From positions 62,001 through 126,000 of the forward strand of contig NZ_JAPFGD010000009.1 of the NCBI RefSeq assembly GCF_027257175.1: a stretch of 64,000 nucleotides of DNA. The letters are read 5' to 3'. Shown here piece by piece: positions 1-8,338 of this stretch. The stretch comes from Castellaniella sp. S9. GTDB taxonomy: Bacteria; Pseudomonadota; Gammaproteobacteria; Burkholderiales; Burkholderiaceae_B. Each line of letters opens with the position of its first letter. Positions within the stretch are counted from its first letter, which is position 1. The notes beneath the pieces are model-generated. The model saw only the letters and a program-made list of their open reading frames with translations, did not search any database and had not been told where the DNA came from. Position numbers and translations under genes: made by a program.

Positions 1-694
1 TGTCGTGGGTGACGAAGACAATGGTTTTTTGCAGGCGCTGCTGCAGGCCCAGCAATTGGTCCTGCATGTCGCGGCGGATCAGGGGATCCAGGGCCGAGAA
101 CGCCTCGTCCATCAAGAGGACCTCCGCATCGATCGTCAGGGCCCGCGCCAGGCCGACCCGCTGGCGCATGCCGCCCGACAGTTCATCGGGGTAGTTCTTT
201 TCGTATCCCTGCAGGCCCACGCGTTCGAGCCAGGCGCCGGCCGCCTCGCGCGCCTGCAGCGGGCTCTCGCCGCGCACGCGCAGGCCGAAGGCCACGTTGT
301 CGATGACGTTGACGTGCGGCAGCAGGCCGAAGTTCTGGAACACCATGCTGATGCGGTGCCGGCGCAGCTCGCGCAGTGCGGGCATGCTGAGGTCCAGGAT
401 ATTGCTGCCGTCGACCAGGATCTGTCCGGCGGAGGGGTCGATCAGGCGGTTCAAGTGCCGGACCAGGGTCGACTTGCCCGATCCCGACAGGCCCATGATG
501 CAGGATATCCGCCCCGCCGCCAGTTTGGCGCTGACCCCGGCTAGGCCCACGTTGCAGCCGGTCTGGGCCTGGACGCCGGCCTTGTCGGCCCCCTGGCGCA
601 ACAGCTCGACCGCCCGGGTCTCCTGGGGCCCGCCATCGCGCGGGCCGAAGACCTTGTACACCTCGCGGATCTCGATCTTGGTCTCGTCCATCAT
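1..694 (-). CDS. glycine betaine/proline ABC transporter ATP-binding protein (partial)
   Basis: ATPase that drives import of an osmoprotectant (betaine/proline type). Read on the minus strand it begins MMDETKIEIREVYKVFG and shows a Walker A (MGLSGSGKSTLVRHLN), Q-loop (MVFQNFGLLP), ABC signature (LSGGMRQRVGLARAL) and Walker B (VLLMDEAFSALDP), ending in IVFVTHD at the window edge, so the C-terminal part (usually including CBS domains in ProV/OpuAA) lies outside. The start codon overlaps the stop of the upstream permease gene (ATGATGA), which indicates translational coupling in one operon. The Walker A and the wording around it match the ProV/OpuAA family; the exact substrate is inferred from the partner gene. 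Confidence 0.9.
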   Translation of the reverse strand, partial: MMDETKIEIREVYKVFGPRDGGPQETRAVELLRQGADKAGVQAQTGCNVGLAGVSAKLAAGRISCIMGLSGSGKSTLVRHLNRLIDPSAGQILVDGSNILDLSMPALRELRRHRISMVFQNFGLLPHVNVIDNVAFGLRVRGESPLQAREAAGAWLERVGLQGYEKNYPDELSGGMRQRVGLARALTIDAEVLLMDEAFSALDPLIRRDMQDQLLGLQQRLQKTIVFVTHD

Positions 695-2664
695 CGTGTC
701 TCGCGCGGTGGGGCCGGGCGCCGCCGGCGCGGGCGGCCATAGGCCTGGGTGATGCGGTCGATGACGATGGCGAGGATCACGATGGCCGCCCCGGCCTGCA
801 GGCCGCGGCCCACGTCCAGCGTCTGGATGCCCGCCAGCACGTCCTCGCCCAGGCCGCGCGCGCCGATCATGGACGCCACCACCACCATGGCCAGCGCCAT
901 CATGGTGGTCTGGTTGATCCCCGCCATGATGCTGGGCCGGGCCAGCGGCAGGGTCACCCGGGTCAGCATCTGCCAGCGGGTGACGCCGAAGGCCTGCGCG
1001 GCCTCCATGATGTCGTGATCCACCTGGCGCAGGCCGAGTATGGTCAGGCGGATCAGCGGCGGCACCGCATAGATGATGGTGGCGAACAGGGCCGGCACCT
1101 TGCCCAGGCCGAACAGCATCAGCACCGGAATGAGGTACACGAAGCTGGGCAGGGTCTGCATGACGTCCAGCACCGGGGTCAGCAGCCGGCGCAGCAGGCG
1201 GCTGCGGGCGGCCATGATGCCCGTCGGCACGCCCAGCACGATGGACACCAGCGTCGACACCAGCACCAGCGCGAAGGTCTGGATGAGCTTGTCCCACAGC
1301 CCCATGGCGCCGACCAGGTACAGGCCGGCGACGTACAGCACCGGCGCCCAGGGCTTGCGCGTGGCGTGCCAGGACAGCGCCGCGACCAGCAGCAGGAACG
1401 CCCAGGGCGGGATCGCCTGCATGAGGCGCTCGACGGGCAGCAGCAGGCCGCGCAGCATGAGGTCGCTGGCCTGGCGGAATACGCCGCCGTAGGCCTTCAC
1501 CATGTCCATCAGCTGCCGGTTCACGAAAGCGGCGGCCGACCAGTCGGGGAAAAAGCCGTCCGCCTGGGCGCCGGCCGCGGTCCCCGCCGCGGCGGTGTCG
1601 GGCTCGCCCGCCCGGGCGTTCGCCGGCTGGGCGAGCCCCAGCGCGGCGGCCACGCGCCCGGCCGCGTCCGGCGGCAGCCACGCCCGCCAGACCTCCGGGT
1701 GTTCGCGCAGGAACTGGTCGGCCATGGCCTCGCCGCCTTTGCGGGTCTCGGTCATGTCCAGGATCATGCGGTTCAGCAGCGGCGGCTGGAATTGCAGCTT
1801 TTCAAAGAACGCCATCAGTTCGGGGTTGCGCGCCGCAAAGGGCGCGGACACCGCCACCGACAGGCGGGCCACCAGGAAATCCGAGGCGCACAGCGTACCC
1901 TCGCCGCTGACGATGGCGTCCCAGCAGGCCTGGTTGAAGGGACCTTGGTCGATCTTGTGGAATGTGTACTTGGCCATCAGGCCGGCGGGCTGCCAGTAAT
2001 AGAACAGGATGGGCAGGCCCCTGTCGTATGCCGAGCTGATCGCCGCATCCAGCGCGGCGCCCGTGCCTGCGCGGAAATTGGTGTAGTCGTCCTCCAGGCC
2101 GTGCAATTGCAACAGCCGGCTGTTGGTCTTTTCGCAGACCCAGCCCGACGGGCAGTTCAGAAAGCGCCCCTTGCCGGGGTCCTCGGGATCGGTGAAGAGC
2201 GACTTGTACCGCGGCAGGTCGCGCCAGCTGCGCAGCTCGGGCGCCGAGGCCTCGATGCCGCGCCCGGGATCGCCGTGGACCACGTAGTCGGGTACGTACC
2301 AGCCTTGTTCGGCGCCGCCGGCCAGGGTGTCGCCCACGATGCGGACCTTGCCGTCCCGGATGGCGTCCTCGATGATGGCGGACCGGCCCGACCAGATCTC
2401 CGCGATGATCTGCAGGTCGTCCTGCGCCAGCGCCGATTCGAGGGCGGCCGATGCACCCGGCACGATTTCCGTGGCGCAGCCGTAGCCGGCGCCGAGCAGC
2501 TTGCGCACGACTTGCGTGGTGAACGAGGCGCTTTCCCAGTTCAGGTCCGCCAGCCTGATCGGTTGCCCATCATTGCAGGCGGCCGTCTGTCCCCGAGCCG
2601 TCAACGGCAGCATGAAGGCCAGGCAGACAGATGCCGTTGCGAGCGCGCGCAGCAATCTTCCCAT
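691..2664 (-). CDS. osmoprotectant ABC transporter: binding protein fused to permease
   Basis: One polypeptide of about 657 residues combining a periplasmic betaine/choline-type binding domain (OpuAC-like, roughly residues 25-320) and a C-terminal permease domain (BPD_transp_1, roughly 450-640, with the EAA-loop region MEAAQAFGVTRWQMLTRVTLPLA). It opens with a signal peptide (MGRLLRALATASVCLAFMLPL...ARG), which is why the start at 2664 is chosen over the ATG at 2778, whose extra 38 residues are Arg-rich and unlike the family. Hydrophobic helices begin near residue 400. It translates into the ATPase gene downstream. The ProX-ProW fusion architecture is known in proteobacteria; the substrate (glycine betaine, proline or choline) cannot be told from sequence alone. 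Confidence 0.88.
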   Translation of the reverse strand: MGRLLRALATASVCLAFMLPLTARGQTAACNDGQPIRLADLNWESASFTTQVVRKLLGAGYGCATEIVPGASAALESALAQDDLQIIAEIWSGRSAIIEDAIRDGKVRIVGDTLAGGAEQGWYVPDYVVHGDPGRGIEASAPELRSWRDLPRYKSLFTDPEDPGKGRFLNCPSGWVCEKTNSRLLQLHGLEDDYTNFRAGTGAALDAAISSAYDRGLPILFYYWQPAGLMAKYTFHKIDQGPFNQACWDAIVSGEGTLCASDFLVARLSVAVSAPFAARNPELMAFFEKLQFQPPLLNRMILDMTETRKGGEAMADQFLREHPEVWRAWLPPDAAGRVAAALGLAQPANARAGEPDTAAAGTAAGAQADGFFPDWSAAAFVNRQLMDMVKAYGGVFRQASDLMLRGLLLPVERLMQAIPPWAFLLLVAALSWHATRKPWAPVLYVAGLYLVGAMGLWDKLIQTFALVLVSTLVSIVLGVPTGIMAARSRLLRRLLTPVLDVMQTLPSFVYLIPVLMLFGLGKVPALFATIIYAVPPLIRLTILGLRQVDHDIMEAAQAFGVTRWQMLTRVTLPLARPSIMAGINQTTMMALAMVVVASMIGARGLGEDVLAGIQTLDVGRGLQAGAAIVILAIVIDRITQAYGRPRRRRPAPPRETR

Positions 2665-2824
2665 CCGAAAAAATCTTACAGTAATGCCCGGATACCGTCC
2701 ACACCGCGCAGAAACCGGGCTGATGCGCCGGCGATGGCCCTGGCCGCGCGGCATGCTTGCCCGGCTGCCCGGCGCCACCCCGATGTGCTAAGGTTTTCCC
2801 GAGCGTTGAAACCAGGGGAACGAT

Positions 2825-3400
2825 ATGAGCGAACTCACACCCGGCGAGGCGAGATCTTCCGAATCCAGCCGTGCGCAGGCTGCCTTGCGCGAGAAATGGA
2901 AATGGTTCATTGCCCTGGGCGCCCTGCTCATCGTGGTGGGCCTCGTGGCCTCTTACCACATCCTGACGGCGACCCTCACCAGCGTGATTTTCATCGGCAT
3001 CCTGATGCTGATCGGCGGGGTGGGGATGCTGGTGCATGCCTGGCGGGTCCAGGGGTGGGGCAGCTTCCTGTTGTGGACTGTCAGCGGGATCCTGTATTTG
3101 GCAGCCGGCGTCGTCGCCTTTTACAACCCCCTGGTGGGCGCCACCTTATTTACCCTGTTGATCGGCGCCACACTGATCGGTTCGGGCGCCTTTCGCCTGT
3201 GGGTGTGGTTCCAGAACCGGGCCCAGCGGGGCTGGCAGTGGCTGGCGCTGTCGGGCGGGGCGTCGTTGCTGGCGGGGCTGGCCATCGCCGCCGGTTGGCC
3301 GGAAAACAGCGTCTGGGTGCTGGGACTGCTGTTGGCCCTGGACCTGCTTCTTCAAGGCTGGACGCTGATCATGGTGGGCCTGGCCTTGCATCGCATATAG
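2825..3400 (+). CDS. HdeD-family membrane protein
   Basis: A 191-residue inner-membrane protein with six predicted hydrophobic segments (for example FIALGALLIVVGLVASY, VIFIGILMLIGGVGMLV, LLWTVSGILYLAAGVVAF) arranged as repeated DUF308/HdeD pairs. HdeD in E. coli is linked to acid resistance, but most homologues have no proven role. The start at 2825 follows a purine-rich stretch (CAGGGGAAC) at good spacing and comes after a hydrophilic N-terminus of about 25 residues. It stands alone and divergent from the betaine transporter, separated by about 160 bp that must hold both promoters. Confidence 0.8.
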   Translation: MSELTPGEARSSESSRAQAALREKWKWFIALGALLIVVGLVASYHILTATLTSVIFIGILMLIGGVGMLVHAWRVQGWGSFLLWTVSGILYLAAGVVAFYNPLVGATLFTLLIGATLIGSGAFRLWVWFQNRAQRGWQWLALSGGASLLAGLAIAAGWPENSVWVLGLLLALDLLLQGWTLIMVGLALHRI

Positions 3401-3463
3401 CGCTTTCGGCCACCCCGCGCGCCAGTGCCGCGCTGAGGTGCTCCATGGGGAATGGCAAGCCCG

Positions 3464-4702
3464 TCAGGGCGCCAGTTCGGGCGTGCGCACGTGCTCCTGC
3501 CGGATCCCGTAGCCGAACAGCCGGGCCGGGCGGTTGCGCACCACACGCAATGACAGCAGCAGCCGCAACAGCCACGGGATGCGCGGCGGCCTGCCGTCCG
3601 CCTCCAGCGCCCGGCTGATGACGCGGTTCTGGATGGCCAGCTGTACCCGCTGCACCACGCGCACCGGCAGCTCGCGCCGTCGCTGGACGGCCGCAAGCTG
3701 CGCCTCGTCGATGCGGCGCCCCTCGCGCAGCGGCGTCGCCAGCGCGTTGGCCGCGGCCACGGCGTCCTGGATCGCCAGGTTGATGCCGACGCCGCCGATC
3801 GGCGACATCGCGTGCGCGGCATCCCCGATCAGCAGCAGACCGGGCGTGTGCCAGCGGTCCAGGCGATCGACTTGCACCGCCAGCGTGCTGATCGCATCCC
3901 AGCTTTCTATGCTGTCCCTCCGGTCGGACAGAAAGGGTGCCAGCCGCACGACCGCGTCGCGCAGGCGGTCGATCGGCTGGGCACGCAGCTCGGCGTCGCT
4001 GCCTTTGGGCACCACGAAGGCCGTCTGCCAGTACTCGTTGCGATTGAGCAGGACCATCAAGTGGCCGTGGTTCGCGATGCCGAACGTGCCTTGCGGATCG
4101 TGTGCCGAGCGGGGCATCCGGAACCACAGCACATCCATCGGCGCCCCGTAGTCCGTGCCTTTCAAGCCCGCCGCCGCGCGTATCGTGGAATGCCGTCCGT
4201 CGCAGGCGACCACCAGGTCGGCGCGCAATTCATAGGCCCCGTCGGGCGATTCGACACGCACGCCGGCCACGCGCCCGCCGTCCCTCATCAGGCCGGTGGC
4301 GGTATGCCGCATGCGCAGGTCGAAGCTCGGGTAGCGCCTGCCCGCATCCGCCAGGAGATTGAGGAAATCCCATTGCGGCACCAGCGCCAGGTAGTCGAAC
4401 GGCCGCAGTCCACGGAAATCCACCACCGGCTGTTCACGTCCGGCGATCAGGCCGCTGAGCAGGCTTTCGCGCCGCTGGGGCAATTGCTTGAATTTTTGCA
4501 GCAGGCCGAGTTCCTGGAGGATCTGCAGGGTCGAGGGATGCACGGTGTCGCCGCGGAAGTCGCGCAGGAAATCACTGTGCTTTTCCAGGACGGTCACCGC
4601 CACGCCCGCCCGCGCCAGCAACAGCCCCAGCATCATGCCGGCGGGGCCGCCGCCGACGACGCAGCATCGTGTGGAATGAAGGGGATTCGGATCGAGTGGC
4701 AT
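3464..4702 (-). CDS. FAD-dependent monooxygenase (PHBH/UbiH fold)
   Basis: Flavoprotein of about 412 residues related to aromatic-ring hydroxylases. It has the N-terminal Rossmann dinucleotide motif (CCVVGGGPAGMMLGLLLARAG), the DG motif (LVVACDGRHSTIR) and the second FAD motif (LLLIGDAAHAMSPIGGVGINLAIQDA). The ATG at 4702 is chosen because it lies just before the first beta strand; the longer reading from 4849 adds 49 residues of no family character. Substrate unknown; FAD and probably NAD(P)H-dependent hydroxylation is inferred from the family. It converges on the HdeD-like gene. Confidence 0.82.
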   Translation of the reverse strand: MPLDPNPLHSTRCCVVGGGPAGMMLGLLLARAGVAVTVLEKHSDFLRDFRGDTVHPSTLQILQELGLLQKFKQLPQRRESLLSGLIAGREQPVVDFRGLRPFDYLALVPQWDFLNLLADAGRRYPSFDLRMRHTATGLMRDGGRVAGVRVESPDGAYELRADLVVACDGRHSTIRAAAGLKGTDYGAPMDVLWFRMPRSAHDPQGTFGIANHGHLMVLLNRNEYWQTAFVVPKGSDAELRAQPIDRLRDAVVRLAPFLSDRRDSIESWDAISTLAVQVDRLDRWHTPGLLLIGDAAHAMSPIGGVGINLAIQDAVAAANALATPLREGRRIDEAQLAAVQRRRELPVRVVQRVQLAIQNRVISRALEADGRPPRIPWLLRLLLSLRVVRNRPARLFGYGIRQEHVRTPELAP

Positions 4703-4845
4703 GATCGTGTGCTCGAGAATAGGCGCCCGCCGGCAGGGGTCAATAGTAGCGCCAATTGGCCTCCATCCAAGCATGAGTTCCACAAACCCGGCCTGAAAAA
4801 ACCTGGTGAAACATGGACATGCGGCCTTTTGTGAGAGAGGACGAT

Positions 4846-4968
4846 TCAAGGGATTGAATCATGCGAGGGCCGCTTTGGGCGCCGATCGGCGTAGGCTTCC
4901 ACGAGCCGGTCGAGGAAGCCGTACAGCGTCCGGTTCATGGCGCCGTCATGGTTTTCCTTGAATAGAGA
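4846..4968 (-). pseudogene. orphan C-terminal gene fragment
   Basis: A short open stretch on the minus strand reading LFKENHDGAMNRTLYGFLD followed by RLVEAYADRRPKRPS and a stop. It looks like the tail of a real protein (balanced composition, codon use like neighbours), but its reading frame does not continue upstream, where the deaminase remnant begins. I do not recognise the parent gene. It marks one edge of the scrambled zone that runs to about 8.3 kb. Confidence 0.3.
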
Positions 4969-5114
4969 GCAAGGTCAGTCAGCTCGGCGTCTGGCTGGAC
5001 TCAGGCGGATGGTCAATGGCGAACATCAGGGCGCTCGAAGCGCAGGTGATAGGATTCGAGTTGGCAGGTGCAGGCTGCGGCAAGTCCTGGCCGCGACTGG
5101 TTGGAGATAGTCTG

Positions 5115-5354
5115 ATGATAAATGAACAAGATCGTATGCACCTTCGGCGGTGCGTGGAATTGGCGGCATCGGCCCTTGCCGCCGGCGATGAGCCTTTTGG
5201 TTCGCTGCTTGTGTCATCTGGCGGCGAGGTTTTGTTTGAAGACCGCAACCGTGTTTCGGGTGGCGATCACACACGGCACCCTGAGTTTGCAATAGCAAGA
5301 TGGGCCGCGGAAAACATGAGCCCCGAAGAAAGAGCCCGGGCGACCGTTGCGTGA
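5115..5354 (+). pseudogene. nucleoside deaminase, 5' fragment
   Basis: The first about 80 residues of a cytidine/deoxycytidylate-type deaminase: RMHLRRCVELAASALAAGDEPFGSLLV, then the zinc-ligand region HPEFAIARWAAENMSPEERARATV. Full-length relatives continue after ATV with a second zinc motif containing PCxxC-like cysteines (CPMC). Here the frame stops two codons later, so the second half of the active site is missing and the protein cannot be an active deaminase. The break abuts the stop codon of the convergent DUF2231 gene at 5356, marking a recombination junction. Confidence 0.72.
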
Positions 5355-5355
5355 G

Positions 5356-5781
5356 TCAGCGCCCGATGCCGTGGCCATATACCAGGCGGCCGCCCAGCCA
5401 GCCGCCGATGGCCAGTGTGATGAAGCCGACAATATCCAGAAACAGGGACAAAATGTCCGGTGCGAGCGGCTGCAGATGGTCCAGGCGCAACAGGAGGCTC
5501 GTCGAAAAAAAGACGAAAGCGGTCAGCATGAGCCCCATGTGCAGGTAGACATCGCGCAGGGCCGGGCCGTCGGGGACGCGGGACAGCTCCATGATGCCGG
5601 CCGCCATGGCCGGCAGTGCGACGACACAACCCACCACCAGCAGGCCGGCCGACCATCCCCAGGCGGATTCCCCGAACCAGAGGCCGCTGAAATCCGTCAG
5701 CGTCGCCAGCGACCAACAGGCAATCGGAAAGTGGACCAATGCGGGGTGCAGGGGATGGCGCATGGCGTCAGAGGACGACAC
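5356..5781 (-). CDS. DUF2231 membrane protein
   Basis: A 141-residue integral membrane protein with four hydrophobic helices (for example GLLVVGCVVALPAMAAGIMEL and ILSLFLDIVGFITLAIGGWLGGRLV) and the family hallmark HPLHPALVHFPIACW near the N-terminus, typical of DUF2231 proteins whose histidines may bind haem or metal. It overlaps the preceding small membrane-protein gene by 14 bp, so the two are probably co-translated. Function unknown. Confidence 0.7.
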   Translation of the reverse strand: MSSSDAMRHPLHPALVHFPIACWSLATLTDFSGLWFGESAWGWSAGLLVVGCVVALPAMAAGIMELSRVPDGPALRDVYLHMGLMLTAFVFFSTSLLLRLDHLQPLAPDILSLFLDIVGFITLAIGGWLGGRLVYGHGIGR

Positions 5782-6106
5782 TGAGGAGCGTCAGGAAGCC
5801 GATGACGGCGATTGTGGCGTGCACGACCACCACGGCTTTCGGCGGAAGCCGCTTGCGTGCATGAAAGGAGACCAGGAAGAAGCCCCCGAGCGCAGCAATC
5901 AGCAGCAGGATGAAGCCGGTCAACACGGGTTGCGAGGTGGATCCCTGGACCAGCGCGACGATGAGCAGTATCAGTCCCACCGCCCCCAGCAAGGCGTGCA
6001 GCAGCGATAAGGCCCAGGGGGCGAACTTGCCGCGCAGGACGTGAGCGGCGAGAATCAAGCCTCCCACGGCGGCAATGGCGAAGACGATGATTGCAGCGGT
6101 GATCAT
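5768..6106 (-). CDS. small four-helix membrane protein
   Basis: A 112-residue, very hydrophobic protein with about four transmembrane helices (MITAAIIVFAIAAVGGLILA; SLLHALLGAVGLILLIVALV; VLTGFILLLIAALGGFFLV; AVVVVHATIAVIGFLTLLSV). It resembles the second half of small redox or haem-linked membrane units that travel with DUF2231 genes; I cannot name it. First gene of a two-gene operon with the DUF2231 protein. Confidence 0.6.
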   Translation of the reverse strand: MITAAIIVFAIAAVGGLILAAHVLRGKFAPWALSLLHALLGAVGLILLIVALVQGSTSQPVLTGFILLLIAALGGFFLVSFHARKRLPPKAVVVVHATIAVIGFLTLLSVVL

Positions 6107-6444
6107 TTTTTTATCCTTGGATAGCAGTATCGGATCTCGAAAACGTACCCGACCATTGGGGGTACATCCGTATAGATGCTTCCTGACTGAAGGACGTTTC
6201 AGTGTTCCGCTGATTGTGATCTAGAGTGTGCTGTTTGGTTAGTTCGCATACTTGACTTCGGCGCCTGAACTTGCCATGCGGCGTTGCAAATGCTCGCGAT
6301 AGCACAGGCTATCGCTGCGCTTTGTGCCTTGCCCCGGACACGAATCCACCGATTTCATCATGGCTACGTACTTCTGAGACACGACACTAGTTTCCAAGAG
6401 CTGCATGGGAGCCACGCGGGACATTTGGCAGATCAGGCTGACGA
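6107..6444. other. non-coding, rearranged spacer
   Basis: No credible gene. It contains a perfect hairpin-like element around 6297-6316 (CGATAGCACAGGCTATCG) within a short block that looks like dispersed Burkholderiales sequence. Two small open frames on the minus strand have no recognisable features. Confidence 0.4.
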
Positions 6445-7020
6445 GTGCGGTCTTACCGGCTGACAGCCTCTGCGCAAGGCGGCCTGATCGATATCTTCGC
6501 CTGGGCTCATGAACACTTCGGTGAACAGGCGCGTTTTCGCTATGAGTCCCTGATCCTCACCGCACTGCGTGATATCGCTGCCGCTCCCGAACGGGTGGGC
6601 AGCATCGAGCGGCCCGAACTGGGTGAGGGCATTCGTTCCTGGCATGTGCGCCTGAGCCAGGATCGCGGACGCACCCCGAGCGGCATCGTGCGCCGGCCCC
6701 GGCATTTCCTGATCTATCGGCTGGAATCCGACGTGGTTGTCATCGGCCGGGTGCTGTACGACGGTACGCAAGAAGGCCCGAAACCGGAGTCTGGGCCTTT
6801 TCAAATCTTGGAACGGGAAACGAGTCACTGGATCAGGATCTCACTCTTTGATGAGAATGGGATTTTTCTATCCTGTCCGAGCAGGATGGACAAGATTATG
6901 GACAAATTCTGGTCTCACGAGAAGGCACAACGGTTGTTACAAACCAAAATCCTCTCTGAATCGGTCAATCTGGTGCATCCGGGAGTGGAGGATCGTCACG
7001 ATACCAATGTCGTTGTTTGA
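6445..7020 (+). CDS. ParE-like toxin ORF with aberrant C-terminal extension
   Basis: The first about 105 residues are a RelE/ParE-type toxin: YRLTASAQGGLIDIFAWAHE, then RSWHVRLSQD, RRPRHFLIYRLESDVVVIGRVLYDG, which is the usual end of such proteins. The frame then runs on for about 80 residues (QEGPKPESGPFQILERETSH...) that are not ParE-like and in part are antisense to the next parE gene. No ParD-type antitoxin precedes it in the same orientation. A GTG start at 6445 is used. Most likely a toxin gene that lost its antitoxin and its own stop by rearrangement, so it is probably inactive. Confidence 0.5.
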   Translation: MRSYRLTASAQGGLIDIFAWAHEHFGEQARFRYESLILTALRDIAAAPERVGSIERPELGEGIRSWHVRLSQDRGRTPSGIVRRPRHFLIYRLESDVVVIGRVLYDGTQEGPKPESGPFQILERETSHWIRISLFDENGIFLSCPSRMDKIMDKFWSHEKAQRLLQTKILSESVNLVHPGVEDRHDTNVVV

Positions 7021-7257
7021 CAGCCGGCGCCAATAGACGAAGTGCTGTTCGTAGCGGAAGAAGTAACCGTCGATGCCGAATTCAGCGGGGATGGGACGTG
7101 ATGTTGTCCGTCGGCTCTCGATTCCGTCAAAGGTCTCGAACAATCCGGTGATATAGCGGTCAGCCTGTTGCGTGCCCCAATGATCCCTCGTGTAGTGGTA
7201 GATCTCGTCGAGCCGGTAGGAGGCCGCCTCCTGGACTCGGATCTGTACCTTGGCCAC
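6937..7257 (-). CDS. parE: ParE toxin of a ParDE toxin-antitoxin pair
   Basis: Type II toxin of about 106 residues (VAKVQIRVQEAASYRLDEI then YHYTRDHWGTQQADRYITGL, FFRYEQHFVYWRR, IGIVTILHSRMHQIDRFREDF). ParE proteins poison DNA gyrase. The best start is GTG at 7257, four bases after the antitoxin stop; the TTG at 7281 would overlap the antitoxin. It directly follows parD in the same operon, the normal order. Its 3' end overlaps antisense with the aberrant toxin ORF from the left. Confidence 0.78.
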   Translation of the reverse strand: MAKVQIRVQEAASYRLDEIYHYTRDHWGTQQADRYITGLFETFDGIESRRTTSRPIPAEFGIDGYFFRYEQHFVYWRRLSNNDIGIVTILHSRMHQIDRFREDFGL

Positions 7258-7261
7258 GCAT

Positions 7262-7522
7262 TTAAGCCCGGTTGCGTGCAATCACGTCGGCCGCTGTCAG
7301 GGGCTGGTATGAAGACTCTGGGGCTGCGTAGGCATGGGCCAGCTCTGTCTTCAACCGGTCGAATGCTTCTTGTTCGGTGCGCTCCTTGTCCCGGCGGATC
7401 AGATCGCGCATGTACTCGCTGACGTTTTCGTAGGCGCCGTGCTCCCCCACGTTGGCAGCGACGAAGTCGCTGAGAGTCCCGCTGAGGCGGACCGTCATGG
7501 TCGTCGTGCGTGCTTTTGGCAT
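7262..7522 (-). CDS. parD: ParD antitoxin
   Basis: An 86-residue ribbon-helix-helix antitoxin: MPKARTTTMTVRLSGTLSDF gives the DNA-binding strand and helix, then VSEYMRDLIRRDKERTEQ and a flexible Ala/Pro-rich tail that would bind ParE. Antitoxins of this type repress their own operon; AT-rich DNA just upstream (7535-7575) is the likely promoter and operator. First gene of the parDE operon. Confidence 0.8.
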   Translation of the reverse strand: MPKARTTTMTVRLSGTLSDFVAANVGEHGAYENVSEYMRDLIRRDKERTEQEAFDRLKTELAHAYAAPESSYQPLTAADVIARNRA

Positions 7523-7800
7523 GGTGTGTTCCTACCTGAGGTATTGGTATTCAATATAATTAAATTTGAATACGATGGCAAAGGTCGTAGGACAGAGGTG
7601 CGGAAGGGCGCTAGCGCCGGCTGCCGAGGACGAAAGCCCTCCCGGCTTGCACGTATCCACCACTGAAGTCCCGGCCGGAGCAAAGGCGAGGTATCTGCAG
7701 TAGGAGTCATCAAGCAAAGAGATACTGGCGACAGCCCAGTTCCCCGTACATACCTGGTTGTATCCCATTGCTGGATTAGGCAATCTTGGGGTCGGATCGG

Positions 7801-8259
7801 CTACAAAAGCGGATGCGGGGCGGTGCTCAAGCCTTGCTGAAGCAGGCCGACGCCCATCAGACCGATTGCCGTGCCGCCCAGCAGGCCCAGCAGGTCGAAA
7901 ACCAGGCCTGTGTGATGCGACGCGGCACGGCTGCGCTGGAACACTCGCAGCGCGACGTGCCGAAACGAGACGGCAGCGGTGGCCAGCAGGCTCACGGTGG
8001 CCGTCGTGCCCAGCGACATGGCCAGCACCGCGCCGATACCGGCCCAGCGCAGGCCAAGCGAGTAGGCGACCAGCAGCACGAGAATGGCGCCCGTGCAGGG
8101 TCGCAGCCCGATCGCCAGGATGACGGGCAATGCGCTGCGCCAGATCAGCCCTTCGGTTGACAGGATGATCGTGCTGCGCACGTCGATCCAGGCATGAGGG
8201 TGGGCGTGCAGGCTGAATGGCGCGAGTGCCAGCGCCAGCACCGCAAGGAATCGATTCAC
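7801..8259 (-). pseudogene. DUF1007/NicO deletion fusion (metal exporter remnant)
   Basis: The first about 35 residues (signal peptide then HAHPHAWIDVRSTIILSTEG) are the start of a DUF1007 periplasmic protein. From residue about 37 the text becomes the C-terminal half of a NicO/RcnA-type nickel/cobalt exporter (WRSALPVILAIGLRPCTGA, then ILVLLVAYSLGLRWAG, SLLATAAVSFRHVALRVF). In intact genomes these are normally two neighbouring genes; here an in-frame deletion of about 1 kb or more has joined them. The product keeps several transmembrane helices but lacks the first half of the transporter, so activity is doubtful. The start is GTG at 8259. Its place next to znuA suggests a former zinc/metal locus. 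Confidence 0.62.
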
Positions 8260-8338
8260 GTTGTTTGGGCCTTGCAACGGGCTGAGCCGCGCGCGGCTCA
8301 AGGCATCGAGCCGCGCCGATCATGGCGTCATCGGTGAT

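Noticed and set aside
1015-3618. 867-residue open frame on the plus strand over the betaine transporter
   Set aside because: It is antisense to the binding-protein/permease gene and is rich in Arg/Gln/His as expected for a mirror frame of high-GC coding DNA.
6239-6424. Short minus-strand ORF (MSRVAPMQLLETSVVSQKYV...) near 6.3 kb
   Set aside because: No ribosome site or domain; it covers a hairpin-bearing, repeat-like stretch and looks non-coding.
7532-8323. 263-residue minus-strand frame and a possible cobalamin riboswitch before the znuA/NicO remnant
   Set aside because: The frame is out of phase with the DUF1007/NicO reading, and the 7600-7760 spacer lacks the B12-box core needed for a cobalamin riboswitch.
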